A stretch of DNA of 45,439 nt from Oscillospiraceae bacterium. GTDB lineage: Bacteria; Bacillota; Clostridia; Oscillospirales; Ruminococcaceae. Below, in pieces: positions 1 to 8,650 of the stretch. Position 1 is the first letter of the stretch; each line of letters opens with the position of its first letter. A model generated the notes under the pieces. The model was given only the letters and a program-made list of their open reading frames with translations, ran no database searches and was not told the origin of the DNA. The position numbers were made by a program, and so were the translations under genes. The stretch lies in the NCBI GenBank assembly GCA_017461565.1, contig JAFTXQ010000001.1, positions 1 to 45,439 of the forward strand, given 5' to 3'.

Positions 1-1421
1 ATGTCGCCACAACCAGATACACAACATGTACCCATACCACGAGCAACTACAGCAGCATGAGATGTCATACCACCACGAACTGTCAGGATACCCTGAGCAG
101 CCTTCATACCTGTGATATCCTCAGGGGATGTCTCCAGACGAACGAGAACTACCTTCTCGCCACGCTCTGCCCAAGCAACAGCGTCATCAGCAGTGAATAC
201 TACCTTACCGCAAGCAGCTCCGGGGGAAGCGCCGAGACCCTTACCAGCGGGTGTTGCAGCCTTAAGAGCAGCAGCATCGAACTGGGGGTGAAGCAGTGTA
301 TCAAGGTTTCTGGGGTCGATCATCAGAACAGCTTCCTGCTCTGTTCTCATACCCTCGTCAACGAGGTCGCAAGCGATCTTGAGCGCAGCCTGAGCTGTTC
401 TCTTACCGTTACGTGTCTGGAGCATGTAGAGCTTCTCGTGCTCAACTGTGAACTCCATATCCTGCATATCTCTGTAGTGGTTCTCCAGAGTCTGGCAAAC
501 CTGCTGGAACTGCTCGAAAGCAGCGGGGAACTTCTCAGCCATCTGAGCGATAGGCATGGGAGTACGAACACCGGCAACAACGTCCTCGCCCTGTGCGTTT
601 GTAAGGAACTCACCCATGAGCTTCTTCTCGCCTGTTGCAGGATCACGTGTAAATGCAACGCCTGTACCGCAGTCGTCACCCATGTTACCGAATGCCATCA
701 TCTGTACGTTTACAGCAGTACCCCAGGAGTAAGGGATATCGTTGTCACGACGGTATACGTTAGCTCTGGGGTTGTCCCAGGAACGGAATACAGCCTTAAC
801 AGCGCCCATCAGCTGCTCCTTAGGATCGGTGGGGAAGTCCTGACCGATCTTGGACTTGTACTCTGCCTTGAACTGGTTAGCCAGCTCCTTGAGGTCTTCA
901 GCAGTAAGATCAACGTCCTGTGTAACGCCCTTCTTCTCCTTCATCTCATCGATGAGCTCCTCGAAGTACTTCTTACCAACTTCCATAACAACGTCGGAGT
1001 ACATCTGGATAAATCTTCTGTAGCAGTCATAAGCCCAGCGAGCATTGCCGGAAGCCTCTGCCATGTACTCAACTACGTCCTCGTTCAGACCGAGGTTGAG
1101 GATTGTGTCCATCATACCGGGCATGGATGCACGTGCACCGGAACGTACAGATACGAGCAGGGGGTTTGTCTTATCGCCAAACTTCTTGCCTGTAACCTCT
1201 TCCATCTTTGTGATGTACTCGTTGATTTCAGCCTGGATCTCATCATTGATCTTGCGGCCGTCATCGTAGTAAGCTGTGCAGGCTTCAGTAGAGATTGTGA
1301 AGCCCTGGGGAACGGGAAGACCCATGTTGGTCATCTCAGCCAGGTTTGCACCCTTACCGCCGAGGATCTCACGCATGTCTGCATTACCCTCGGAGAAAAG
1401 ATAACAGTATTTCTTTGCCAT
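1..1421 (-). CDS. ppdK: Pyruvate, phosphate dikinase, N-terminal 473 residues (gene continues beyond position 1)
   Basis: Cytosolic enzyme interconverting PEP, AMP and PPi with pyruvate, ATP and Pi. In anaerobic fibre degraders it often works in glycolysis, recovering energy from PPi. The frame starts at ATG 1421 behind AGGAGG (1431-1436) and runs off the left edge. The N-terminus MAKKYCYLFSEGNADMREIL leads into the ATP-grasp domain (GGKGANLAEM, VRSGARASMPGMMDT). The phosphohistidine swivelling domain begins near residue 390. The motif GGMTSHAAVVARGMG places the phosphorylated His at residue 455, the same number as in the characterised Clostridium symbiosum enzyme. The PEP-binding C-terminal barrel lies outside the window. 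No frameshift is visible in the part present. Codon use is strongly biased, as expected for a highly expressed gene. Confidence 0.97.
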   Translation of the reverse strand, partial: MAKKYCYLFSEGNADMREILGGKGANLAEMTNMGLPVPQGFTISTEACTAYYDDGRKINDEIQAEINEYITKMEEVTGKKFGDKTNPLLVSVRSGARASMPGMMDTILNLGLNEDVVEYMAEASGNARWAYDCYRRFIQMYSDVVMEVGKKYFEELIDEMKEKKGVTQDVDLTAEDLKELANQFKAEYKSKIGQDFPTDPKEQLMGAVKAVFRSWDNPRANVYRRDNDIPYSWGTAVNVQMMAFGNMGDDCGTGVAFTRDPATGEKKLMGEFLTNAQGEDVVAGVRTPMPIAQMAEKFPAAFEQFQQVCQTLENHYRDMQDMEFTVEHEKLYMLQTRNGKRTAQAALKIACDLVDEGMRTEQEAVLMIDPRNLDTLLHPQFDAAALKAATPAGKGLGASPGAACGKVVFTADDAVAWAERGEKVVLVRLETSPEDITGMKAAQGILTVRGGMTSHAAVVARGMGTCCVSGCGD

Positions 1422-1544
1422 TGGAATATTCCTCCTAGATTTAATTTACGCCACCACCGCCGTGCACGGCGAGAAAATGGCATTTTTAACTGCTTTTTGT
1501 GGCACATATTACCATTCTATAAGGCATAGTACGCCACATTTTTT

Positions 1545-1550
1545 ATTATA
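1545..1550 (-). promoter_or_regulatory. Probable -10 box for ppdK
   Basis: On the minus strand TATAAT lies about 124 bases upstream of the ppdK ATG. The hexamer 17 bases further upstream (TAGCAT) is a poor -35, so this call is tentative. The rest of 1437-1731 is AT-rich with no credible coding frame. Confidence 0.4.
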
Positions 1551-1664
1551 ACAGATTATTCAGAAAAATGCTAGTGTTTTTTGAATTTTTCATAAACTTT
1601 TTTATTTTTTACGGTGTAGTGTCGAGCATGCTTCGACAATTCACTCATAACTTTGATATAACGA

Positions 1665-1694
1665 TGTCCCCGAAGCTTAGAAGCGTCGGGGACA
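1665..1694 (-). terminator. Hairpin downstream of the SSS symporter gene
   Basis: TGTCCCCGA (1665-1673) pairs perfectly with TCGGGGACA (1686-1694), 37 bases past the symporter stop. A second small inverted repeat, GTCGA...TCGAC, lies at 1621-1637. The T-run after the first hairpin is weak on the minus strand, so it is a probable rather than classic terminator. Confidence 0.5.
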
Positions 1695-1731
1695 CTGTAC
1701 TTTTTATCAGGAATATAAACAGATATAAGGC

Positions 1732-3267
1732 TTAATTCTCAAGCGCCTTGAAAGCGTTGTCAACGACCTCTTTATCGGGAGACTTTGTGAAGCGGCTGAT
1801 GAGAGGTACTTCAACAAGCGATACTATCATAGAAAGTGCACCTGCGTTGATGGGTGAAAGCAGATTTACAGGGCAGTTAAGATCGATAACAGCCTGTCTG
1901 ATGCCGTCGAAAGCAGGTATTCCAAGGCTGAACAGCGTCATGTGTACAACGGTTATGCCAACGCCTGTGCAGAAGCTTGCGATGACAGCCGCCTTTGATG
2001 TCTTTTTGCTGAACAGACCGTACATGAACGGACCGAGGAACGAGCCCGACAGCGCACCCCAGGAGTAGGACATCAGCGTTGTGATGGAAGCATTCTTGTT
2101 GCAGGCGATAACAACGGAGATGACAAGGAAAACAGCGATGAGAATTCTCATGGTAAGAAGCTCTTTCTTTCCGCTGAGGTTCTTGACACGGGGCTTGATA
2201 AGGTCGTTGGTGAGGGTGGAGCTTGATGTCAGTACCAGCGAGGACAGTGTGGAGAGCGATGCGGAAAGCACCAGGACCACAACAAGTCCTATCAGAAGCT
2301 CGGGGAGAGCCTCCTTGAGCAGATTGGGAACCCTGTCATCCTTAGCGACATCGGAAGAGTTGTAAAGTCTTACAAAGCCGCCCATGAAGTAGGAGCCGCC
2401 TGCTACCACCAGAGCAAAGATAGTGGAGATAACTGTACCCTTTACGATAGCCTTTTCACTCTTGATGGCATAGAACTTCTGAACCATCTGAGGGAGACCC
2501 CATGTGCCGACAGATGTGAGTATCACAACACCGAAAAGATTTATGGGATCGGGGCCGAACAGGGAATTAAGTGTGTTGGTGGTGCCGTTTACCTCGATCT
2601 GACCGAGCTGATCCATAGCGGGGATAAGTCCGCCCTTGCCGTTGACTGTGCATACTACAACTGCGATTATTCCTGCCAGCATGATAAGGCCCTGGAAGAA
2701 ATCATTGAATGCGGTTGCTGTATAGCCGCCGAGGATAACGTAGATCGCTGAAAGCACTGCCATTGCGATTATTATGTATACATATCCGTTCTCGCCAAGG
2801 TCGAACGCCATGCTGAACAGGCGGGAAAGACCGTTGTATACCGATGCGGTATAGGGGATGAGGAATATGAACACCACGATAGCCGAAGCTGTCTTGAGTC
2901 CCTTGTCTCCGAAACGCTTTTCAAAGTATTCGGGCATGGTCTTTGCGCCGATGTGGTTTGTCATAAGTCGTGTTCTCTTGCCGAGTATCAGCCAGGGAAG
3001 CGTACTTCCGAGGAGGGCGTTACCTACGCCTATCCATGCTGCCGCTACACCGTAGTCCCAGCCGAACTGTCCTGCGTAGCCGATAAATACTACCGCAGAG
3101 AAATATGTAGTTCCGTAGGAGAACGCTGTCAGCCAGCCGCCGATATTTCGTCCGCCCAGCATAAAGTCATCTGCGGACTTTGTTTTTCTTGATGTGTAGA
3201 AACCTATTCCTATCATTACTACGATATAGATACCGAGTATGATAAAGGTTGCTGCTTGTGTACCCAT
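1732..3267 (-). CDS. Sodium:solute symporter, SSS family
   Basis: Polytopic inner-membrane transporter of about 511 residues, coupling Na+ entry to uptake of an organic solute. Family signs are the N-terminal segment GIYIVVMIGIGFYTSRK, the DFMLGGRNIGGWLTAFSYG motif typical of SSS first and second helices, and the GGYTATAFNDFFQGLIML stretch that resembles the PutP/PanF sodium-site region. Hydrophobic helices run through the whole length. A frame could start four codons earlier at 3279, but that ATG has no ribosome site. The GGAG formed by codons 1-2 of the longer form sits six bases before the ATG at 3267, so the shorter start is preferred. The substrate cannot be read from sequence. The gene has its own strong promoter and is separated from the upstream GH130 gene by a terminator, so the two are probably separate transcripts. 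Confidence 0.9.
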   Translation of the reverse strand: MGTQAATFIILGIYIVVMIGIGFYTSRKTKSADDFMLGGRNIGGWLTAFSYGTTYFSAVVFIGYAGQFGWDYGVAAAWIGVGNALLGSTLPWLILGKRTRLMTNHIGAKTMPEYFEKRFGDKGLKTASAIVVFIFLIPYTASVYNGLSRLFSMAFDLGENGYVYIIIAMAVLSAIYVILGGYTATAFNDFFQGLIMLAGIIAVVVCTVNGKGGLIPAMDQLGQIEVNGTTNTLNSLFGPDPINLFGVVILTSVGTWGLPQMVQKFYAIKSEKAIVKGTVISTIFALVVAGGSYFMGGFVRLYNSSDVAKDDRVPNLLKEALPELLIGLVVVLVLSASLSTLSSLVLTSSSTLTNDLIKPRVKNLSGKKELLTMRILIAVFLVISVVIACNKNASITTLMSYSWGALSGSFLGPFMYGLFSKKTSKAAVIASFCTGVGITVVHMTLFSLGIPAFDGIRQAVIDLNCPVNLLSPINAGALSMIVSLVEVPLISRFTKSPDKEVVDNAFKALEN

Positions 3268-3354
3268 GATTATCTCCATTCCATTGTTGTTAATATGTGA
3301 TATTCGCTAAAAAGCTGTAAAGCAAAAAAGCTTTAAATCACTAAAGCAAGATTT

Positions 3355-3383
3355 ATTATAGCATACTTGCCGAAAAAAGTCAA
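3355..3383 (-). promoter_or_regulatory. Promoter of the SSS symporter gene
   Basis: Minus-strand TTGACT (3383-3378), 17-base spacer, TATAAT (3360-3355): a near-consensus sigma-A promoter about 90 bases before the start codon. Confidence 0.8.
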
Positions 3384-3436
3384 GTCACTGCAAAGAAATT
3401 ACTCCCCAACTTCATTATCATTATATTTGTGTACAT

Positions 3437-3491
3437 AAAAAGACCCGGGAGCCAAAGCCCCGGGTCCTGCCTCTCATGTGGGGTGAGAGGC
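3437..3491 (-). terminator. Tandem hairpins ending the GH130 transcript
   Basis: Just after the GH130 stop, GCCTCTCA/TGAGAGGC (3469-3476 and 3484-3491) forms an 8-bp hairpin. It is followed by GACCCGGG/CCCGGGTC (arms within 3442-3466) and, on the minus strand, a run of five T (3441-3437). The second hairpin is a textbook intrinsic terminator. Confidence 0.88.
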
Positions 3492-3525
3492 TTTATGTGC
3501 CCGAACGATCTGTTCGTTTATGACA

Positions 3526-4527
3526 TCAGAAATACTTGTTGGAGTGTGCCTTAACGTACTCAACAACTTCCTCAGCATAGCAGAATGCCATGGATACGCA
3601 GGTGTCAGCGCAGCCGTAGTAGATAGCGATCCTGCCTGTATCCTTGTCGCAGAGTGCTGCGCAGGGGAATGTAACGTTCTGAACATCGCCTACGCACTCA
3701 TAGTACTCTCTGGGATTGAGGAGGTACTCCTTGCAGCGATACTTAACCTTCCAGGGCTGATCCTTGTCGAGGATGCAAGCGCCGAAGCTGTAAACGAAGC
3801 CGTTGCAGCTCTCGAGAACGCCGTGGTAGAATACCAGCCAGCCCTCGCTTGTCTCGATCGGGATAGGACCTGCGCCGATCTTCTTGGACTCCCAGCCCTT
3901 GTCGGGAGCCATAACGTGTCTGTGCTTGCCCCAGTATGTCATATCCTTGGAGTGGGACAGGTACATATCACCGAAGGGTGTATGACCGCTGTCGGAAGGA
4001 CGGGAGAACATTACATACTCGCCGTTGATCTTTCTGGGGAACATAACGCCGTTTCTGTTAAAGGGAAGGAATGCGTTCTCGCACTGGTGGAACTCCTTGA
4101 AGTCCTTTGTCCAGCCCACACCGATAGTGGGCTTCCAGCCGTATGCGTTGCACCATGTGATCCAGTATCTGTCCTCGATCCATACGCAGCGGGGATCGTA
4201 GCCGTACTGCCAGGGATTAGCCTCTGCTGTCAGGGGATCGTCGTTGATCCACTCAACCTTCTCGGGGTTGATGTTCCAGTGGATACCATCCTCGGAGAAG
4301 CCTGCATGGATAGCCATGTTTCTCTCCTTGTCGTCTACACGGAAAACGCCTGCAAACTTGCCCTCAAAGGGAACAACTGCGGAGTTGAAGATAGAGTTGC
4401 TTGTGGGGAGAAGATCTCTGGGGATGATGGGGTTAGCGTCATAGCGCCATACTACATCCTTGCAGCCCTCGGGACGGTCCATCCAGGGCATATTGGGAAT
4501 GCTCTGTCCAATGATTTCTAAGCTCAT
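3526..4527 (-). CDS. GH130 family glycoside phosphorylase (beta-mannoside phosphorylase type)
   Basis: Cytosolic phosphorylase of 333 residues predicted to cleave a beta-1,4-mannoside with phosphate, giving alpha-mannose 1-phosphate. GH130 enzymes of ruminococci act on mannosyl-glucose or on mannooligosaccharides. The length, about 330 residues, resembles the mannooligosaccharide type more than the roughly 390-residue mannosylglucose type. This subtype call is an inference. The GYDPR motif at residues 109-113 carries the conserved Asp (D111 here) considered the proton donor in the family; R and H residues of the five-bladed propeller follow ([20 protein letters not shown]). The start at 4527 (MSLEIIGQ) is preceded by GAGAGG; an upstream in-frame ATG at 4662 lies in the promoter region and has no ribosome site. 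It probably feeds mannan-derived sugars into glycolysis in parallel with the cellobiose phosphorylase at 14798. Confidence 0.9.
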   Translation of the reverse strand: MSLEIIGQSIPNMPWMDRPEGCKDVVWRYDANPIIPRDLLPTSNSIFNSAVVPFEGKFAGVFRVDDKERNMAIHAGFSEDGIHWNINPEKVEWINDDPLTAEANPWQYGYDPRCVWIEDRYWITWCNAYGWKPTIGVGWTKDFKEFHQCENAFLPFNRNGVMFPRKINGEYVMFSRPSDSGHTPFGDMYLSHSKDMTYWGKHRHVMAPDKGWESKKIGAGPIPIETSEGWLVFYHGVLESCNGFVYSFGACILDKDQPWKVKYRCKEYLLNPREYYECVGDVQNVTFPCAALCDKDTGRIAIYYGCADTCVSMAFCYAEEVVEYVKAHSNKYF

Positions 4528-4606
4528 GGTCTTTACCTCTCTCAGTGAATTTTTGTTTTTGGTTATTCTGATACATACGGCAGCTCCGTCTGTACCTGTT
4601 GTGTTA

Positions 4607-4635
4607 AGTATATCAAATATCAACCAATAATGCAA
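4607..4635 (-). promoter_or_regulatory. Promoter of the GH130 gene
   Basis: Minus-strand TTGCAT (4635-4630), 17 bases, TATACT (4612-4607), about 80 bases upstream of the start codon. The remainder of 4636-4927 is AT-rich and contains no convincing gene. Confidence 0.7.
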
Positions 4636-4927
4636 TAGTCTTTTTGGATAAATCTTATGCATTTTTTTGGTGTATGTTTACCTAAAAGATCTTGCTTAAT
4701 TTTTCATTTGTAACCTAAAAAGTGTTTTGGGCGTTTTTCGGCGCTATCCGTATCGTTTTGTGTCCTTTTTTGTCAAAGACAAAGCGCTGTTGAAAACTGA
4801 TGGATATGTTGATTATTTTGTTAAAAACTTTTTGTGTGAAATGTACAATCACCCCTGCCTTTGTTGGTGTATTATTCTGCAAAAAACAGAAAATCCGCTT
4901 TAAAAACCACAAAATCCAAAAATCATG

Positions 4928-4956
4928 TTGACGAAAAAATTAAATTTGGATATACT
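4928..4956 (+). promoter_or_regulatory. Promoter of ptsH
   Basis: TTGACG (4928-4933), 17-base spacer, TATACT (4951-4956): close to the sigma-A consensus. It gives a leader of about 100 bases before the HPr start. Confidence 0.8.
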
Positions 4957-5065
4957 ATAACCAAGAAGATAAACGGAAAAGTGCGTTTATTTCTTGTCGG
5001 TAAATTATTTGTTATTATTACGAATTCAGTACAGGCAAATAATATTTAAATGGAGGATTTTCACC

Positions 5066-5329
5066 ATGTGCATGAAAGACATCGAAGTTAAAAATCAGGT
5101 TGGTCTGCACGCAAGACCCGCTACATTCTTCATCCAGAAGGCTAACGAGTTCAAGTCTTCTATCTGGGTTGAGAAGGAAGAGCGCAGAGTAAACGCTAAG
5201 AGCCTTCTGGGTATCCTTTCCCTCGGCATCGTTGGCGGCGCTAACATCCGCATCATCGCTGACGGCAGCGACGAGCAGCTTGCAGTTGACAGCCTTGTAA
5301 AGCTCGTAGAGAGCGGCTTCGCTGAATAA
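5066..5329 (+). CDS. ptsH: Phosphocarrier protein HPr
   Basis: Small cytosolic phosphocarrier (87 residues) passing phosphate from enzyme I to PTS sugar permeases. In Firmicutes it also acts as the CcpA co-repressor when phosphorylated on Ser46. Starting at ATG 5066, which follows GGAGG by eight bases, the active His of GLHARPA is exactly residue 15 and the regulatory Ser of NAKSLLGIL is exactly residue 46. This numbering supports the start, whereas the longer upstream frame would break it. Both residues being intact suggests a role in PTS transport and in carbon catabolite control. The gene is monocistronic, with its own promoter and terminator. No ptsI or HPr kinase gene lies nearby. Confidence 0.96.
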   Translation: MCMKDIEVKNQVGLHARPATFFIQKANEFKSSIWVEKEERRVNAKSLLGILSLGIVGGANIRIIADGSDEQLAVDSLVKLVESGFAE

Positions 5330-5367
5330 TAGCCAAGATCTGAAAGTTCCCGCAATCTGCGGTCGGC

Positions 5368-5410
5368 AGGCAGAAATCGCCTTCGGGTTGGTTTCTGCCT
5401 CTTATTTTTT
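5368..5410 (+). terminator. Intrinsic terminator of ptsH
   Basis: AGGCAGAAA (5368-5376) pairs with TTTCTGCCT (5392-5400), followed by a T-rich run ending in six T. The ribosome site of the next gene begins right after it. Confidence 0.85.
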
Positions 5411-5420
5411 CGGAGGGACT

Positions 5421-6137
5421 ATGAAAAAGATCATTCTTTCTGCGGCAGCTGCAGCTATTTCGCTGGTTTTCAGCGGATGCATAGCCACAATGCCCGAGGG
5501 CTACGATAAAGTAAGGGCTGCCAAGGATAAATATGAGACGCTGGACAGCGCCCGTGCTACCATGACCGATCTTACCACAGGCGAAAAGATCATGGAATTC
5601 AGCTTTTACATAAACAGCAATGACGAGATGATCCTTTCCTATTATGGCAAGGACGGCGACAACGAGATGTACGCATACAGTGACGGCGCCGAGTATTTTT
5701 ATAAGGAAAACGGTGCTGAGCTCTGGTCTGTTATCAGCTCTGCCGATGAAAACTATATTTATAATGTATATAACCGAGATTATCGGTATCCTTACGCTGA
5801 CGGAGGCATATTCTTCCTTGACGGCGGATCTGTTGAGACTGCCGTGGTCGATGAAAACAGCGACGGCTCTTGTATCATCACATATACCTATAATGCGGAC
5901 AAGCTGAACGAGTCTACAAAAGGCATCCTTGAAGACGTAAGCAGCTTTGCGTCCCTTTCCACTGAGTTTAAGATAGATAATAACGGATACATTACGGCGT
6001 TTACTGAAACTGGAACGGTTACCGCCTCTGATGGTACTACCCGTGAGGTTGATATGAAGATATCCATTGACATGATGAACGAGGTCTATGAGATCCCCTA
6101 CCCTGTTGACAGAGTAGACAAGGCAGGGCAAAATTAA
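5421..6137 (+). CDS. Predicted lipoprotein of unknown function
   Basis: A 238-residue protein with a lipoprotein signal: two lysines, a hydrophobic run and FSGC, with the lipidated Cys at residue 20. The -3 position is Phe rather than the usual Leu, so processing is likely but not canonical. The mature part is rich in Asp, Tyr and Ser and alternates beta-strand-like segments (KIMEFSFYINSNDEMILSYY). This is reminiscent of LolA/LppX-fold surface lipoproteins in clostridia, but no specific family is recognised. ATG 5421 follows GGAGGG with unusually short spacing. An in-frame ATG at 5388 lies inside the ptsH terminator and is rejected. With the terminator directly upstream, expression may come from read-through or an unseen promoter. 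Confidence 0.75.
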   Translation: MKKIILSAAAAAISLVFSGCIATMPEGYDKVRAAKDKYETLDSARATMTDLTTGEKIMEFSFYINSNDEMILSYYGKDGDNEMYAYSDGAEYFYKENGAELWSVISSADENYIYNVYNRDYRYPYADGGIFFLDGGSVETAVVDENSDGSCIITYTYNADKLNESTKGILEDVSSFASLSTEFKIDNNGYITAFTETGTVTASDGTTREVDMKISIDMMNEVYEIPYPVDRVDKAGQN

Positions 6138-6219
6138 CAATATAATGCTATTTTATTGTGAATGTTGATAGGAATAACACCTTTTTTATGTGCAGTTGTC
6201 ACAAAAGAAATAGCAAATG

Positions 6220-6270
6220 ATTACAAAACGGTTACAAAAGGTTGCAAAACAGTTACAAAAATGATATACT
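6220..6270 (+). promoter_or_regulatory. Promoter of the M23 hydrolase gene with four WalR-like half-sites
   Basis: TTGCAA (6242-6247), 17 bases, TATACT (6265-6270). Around and upstream of the -35 are four direct repeats, ATTACA (6220), GTTACA (6231), GTTGCA (6241) and GTTACA (6252). Read on the minus strand these form TGTAAC-N5-TGTAAT and TGTAAC-N5-TGCAAC, which fit the WalR (YycF) consensus TGTWAH-N5-TGTWAH apart from one C in the last pair. A second TATACT at 6295-6300 has no good -35. Confidence 0.6.
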
Positions 6271-6357
6271 TGTAAAGTGGAAAATGACTAGACCTATACT
6301 TTTGCGGCAATAGTAAATATATATCTGCAACTGTAACCGATAATAAAAGGAGGAAAC

Positions 6358-8124
6358 ATGGTTTCCGAAAAAGAAAAAATGCATACAACTGCTGAGGAGC
6401 AGGAAAAAAGCTCCCGCAGCTTATATGATATGATCGACAGTCTGGGAGAATATTTCTTCTCCGTGCTGATATCAATGCTGGTTTCGGTCAGAAACGCCGT
6501 TACAGGCCTTTTTGAACGCAACAGCGACAGGCTTGAATCAATATGGAACGCACTAAAAGCGTGGTTTGCAAGGCTTGGCAAAAAGCTCGCATCGCCTTTT
6601 GTGCGTTATCACAAGGCGACAAAGCTCGGCTTTTCCGAGGTCGGAAGGGTGCGCAGGGAAAAAGGCTTCTTCCCCGCATCACTCGCATTTATAAGGCTCA
6701 TCGGAAGATCGCTGTTCGGTAAGCGTGGACTCGCATACTCCATATTCAATTATGCGCTTCCCGTTATCTGCACAGTGCTTCTTTTCAATATCGTTACCTA
6801 CGCCAACAGCATGACTTACGCACTTAAACTCAGCGTCAACGGAGATTTCGTAGGCTATGTCAACAGCGAAACGGTATTCACCGAGGCGGAGCGTATAGTT
6901 CAGCAGCGTATCAATTATATGGGCAGCACTACGGAAACTGTTACTTTTGATGCGTCTTATCAGCTCGAAGCGGTTGATTACAGCTCCACGCTCACAAAGT
7001 ATCAGCTTGCCGACAAACTGCTGACCTCAATGGGAGCCGATATCGAATATGCTTACGGAATGTATATCGGAACAGGCTTTTACGGTGCGCTGGTCGATAA
7101 GACCCCGATAGAAGAAACACTGGAAAGCCTGCTCGACGCATATCGCACAGGGTCCCCCAATGAAAAGGTGGCGTTTGAGGCCACCATAACATACGAGCCT
7201 GGTCTGTATCTTGCGGAAAGTATAGTTGACCCTGAGGACATCATCAGGAACATCACAGCAAAGAAATCAGTCGCTACATACTACACAGCAGTACAGGGCG
7301 ACTCTCCACGCAAGATATTATCAAAGCTCGGTCTTACAATGGATGAGATGGCTCGTCTTAATCCCGGTTTTTCCGATGATTCTATGATATATGTCGGAGA
7401 CAAGTTCCTTGTCACTCAGGAGGAGCCTGTCCTTGCGGTGACTGTCACAAGGACCGAGATATACAACGAGTCCACCCCCTATGAGACCGAATATTACAAC
7501 GACAACACAAGATATCAGGGATCTACCGTAGTTATGACGGATGGCGAATACGGAACAGACCGTATCACCGCTGAGGTCTCCTATATCAACGGCGTTGAGA
7601 TAAGACGCAAAGTGCTTAACCGTGTGACGGTAGAGGAGCCTGTTACTAAGCTGGTTGCCATCGGCACAAAGGCAGCGCCTCCCAATGCTAGTATATCCGA
7701 CGTAGAGGTCGGTAAAATGCTGTGGCCTGTCGGTGGACCAGACGGCGGAGAGATCAGCGAGATGCCGTACGGCTACGGCGGATACTACAACCATAAGGGC
7801 GTTGATATCGCAGCCCGCTACGGAACGCCTATATATGCCGCAGAATCGGGCAAGGTCATCCTTGCACAGTGGTATTACGGATACGGCAAATGTATCATGA
7901 TACAGCACGACAACGGCATAGTTACCGTTTACGGACATTGCAGTTATCTGCATGTGAGTGTAGGAGATCGTGTGACGCAGGGTCAGTGCATCGCTGATGT
8001 AGGCTCCACGGGTCAGTCCTCAGGTAACCATCTGCATTTTGAGGTAAGAATAAACGGCGTATGTATGCATCCGCTCAATTACCTGCCATGGCATAAGAGA
8101 GCATGGTATTGCAAAGAATATTAA
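6358..8124 (+). CDS. Membrane-anchored LysM-G5-M23 peptidoglycan hydrolase
   Basis: A 588-residue cell-wall enzyme predicted to cut peptidoglycan cross-bridges outside the membrane. Order: a basic and amphipathic cytoplasmic region (1-127), one transmembrane helix (about 128-150), a linker, a LysM domain (about 308-353, YTAVQGDSPRKILSKLGLT), a G5 domain (about 358-437) and a C-terminal M23 (LytM-like) peptidase. The zinc site is complete: H479 and D483 (HKGVD), H527 (YGH), H558 and H560 (HLH). LysM and G5 domains fit binding to glycan strands. The start follows AGGAGG. The cytoplasmic segment is longer than usual for this architecture and may meet a cytoplasmic partner (inference). The WalR-like promoter suggests control by a cell-wall two-component system. 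The gene is monocistronic. Confidence 0.92.
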   Translation: MVSEKEKMHTTAEEQEKSSRSLYDMIDSLGEYFFSVLISMLVSVRNAVTGLFERNSDRLESIWNALKAWFARLGKKLASPFVRYHKATKLGFSEVGRVRREKGFFPASLAFIRLIGRSLFGKRGLAYSIFNYALPVICTVLLFNIVTYANSMTYALKLSVNGDFVGYVNSETVFTEAERIVQQRINYMGSTTETVTFDASYQLEAVDYSSTLTKYQLADKLLTSMGADIEYAYGMYIGTGFYGALVDKTPIEETLESLLDAYRTGSPNEKVAFEATITYEPGLYLAESIVDPEDIIRNITAKKSVATYYTAVQGDSPRKILSKLGLTMDEMARLNPGFSDDSMIYVGDKFLVTQEEPVLAVTVTRTEIYNESTPYETEYYNDNTRYQGSTVVMTDGEYGTDRITAEVSYINGVEIRRKVLNRVTVEEPVTKLVAIGTKAAPPNASISDVEVGKMLWPVGGPDGGEISEMPYGYGGYYNHKGVDIAARYGTPIYAAESGKVILAQWYYGYGKCIMIQHDNGIVTVYGHCSYLHVSVGDRVTQGQCIADVGSTGQSSGNHLHFEVRINGVCMHPLNYLPWHKRAWYCKEY

Positions 8125-8131
8125 TATCATC

Positions 8132-8167
8132 TATCGGCATCGCTTAACAGGCGGTGCCGATATTTTT
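8132..8167 (+). terminator. Intrinsic terminator of the M23 gene
   Basis: TATCGGCA (8132-8139) pairs with TGCCGATA (8155-8162), followed by five T. Confidence 0.85.
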
Positions 8168-8197
8168 GCGCAATTTTAATTTTTTTTGCAAAAGCTA

Positions 8198-8234
8198 TTG
8201 ACAAAAGTCAAAATTCAGTATATACTGTATATAC
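8198..8234 (+). promoter_or_regulatory. Promoter and palindromic operator of the GntR/ABC operon
   Basis: TTGACA (8198-8203), 17 bases, TATACT (8221-8226): an almost perfect sigma-A promoter. Overlapping the -10 is GTATATAC-T-GTATATAC (8218-8234), two copies of a self-palindromic octamer that together form a 17-bp near-palindrome. A dimeric GntR protein bound here would block polymerase, so autorepression by the first gene is likely. Confidence 0.8.
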
Positions 8235-8270
8235 AACACATAAACACCTACGTGGAAAGGAGGGCATGGC

Positions 8271-8639
8271 TTGAAGATATTACAGAACTCCGATATCCCG
8301 ATCTATAAGCAGATAGCGGGACAGTTCAAGGAGGACATCATGAACGGCAGACTTGCCGAGGGGGATTATCTTCCGTCGATAAGAGGGCTGGCACGGGATC
8401 TCAAGATAAGCGTGATCACCACGATGAAAGCGTATGAGCAGCTTACCGAAGAGGGGCTTATCGCACCCGTACAGGGCAAGGGCTATATCGTAAACCCTCA
8501 GGACAGAGAGATGGTAAAGGAGCAGCACTTGAGACTGCTGGAGCAGCACCTGCAGAACGCTATCGAGTCCGCAAAGCTTGCAGGGATAGACCGTGAAGAG
8601 CTTGTGAACATGATAAATCTGCTCTATGATATTGAATGA
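8271..8639 (+). CDS. GntR-family regulator, YtrA subfamily
   Basis: A 122-residue DNA-binding repressor. The N-terminal winged helix (residues 8-75) is typical: PIYKQIAGQFKEDIMNGRL, the LPSIRGLARDLKISVITTMKAYEQL recognition region (split here as two parts), then the wing GLIAPVQGKGYIV. Only a short helical tail follows, which is the mark of the YtrA subfamily rather than FadR or HutC types. YtrA-type genes normally head operons with ABC transporters that respond to envelope-active compounds, as here. The start codon is TTG 8271, seven bases after AGGAGG. No in-frame ATG exists upstream. An out-of-frame ATG-GCT-TGA (8266-8274) lies between the ribosome site and the TTG and overlaps it, possibly lowering expression. 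The operator at 8218 suggests autoregulation. Confidence 0.92.
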   Translation: MKILQNSDIPIYKQIAGQFKEDIMNGRLAEGDYLPSIRGLARDLKISVITTMKAYEQLTEEGLIAPVQGKGYIVNPQDREMVKEQHLRLLEQHLQNAIESAKLAGIDREELVNMINLLYDIE

Positions 8640-8650
8640 GAGGTAACACT

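Noticed and set aside
57-1529. 490-codon plus-strand open frame across the ppdK region
   Set aside because: Antisense to a clear ppdK frame with the catalytic His at the right position; it has no ribosome site and a Cys/Leu-rich composition typical of shadow frames in biased genes.
3520-4521. 333-codon plus-strand frame opposite the GH130 gene
   Set aside because: Same situation: the GH130 frame has motifs, promoter, ribosome site and terminator.
6220-6257. Replication iteron-like repeats
   Set aside because: Only four short repeats sit on a good promoter of a wall hydrolase; no replication gene is near.
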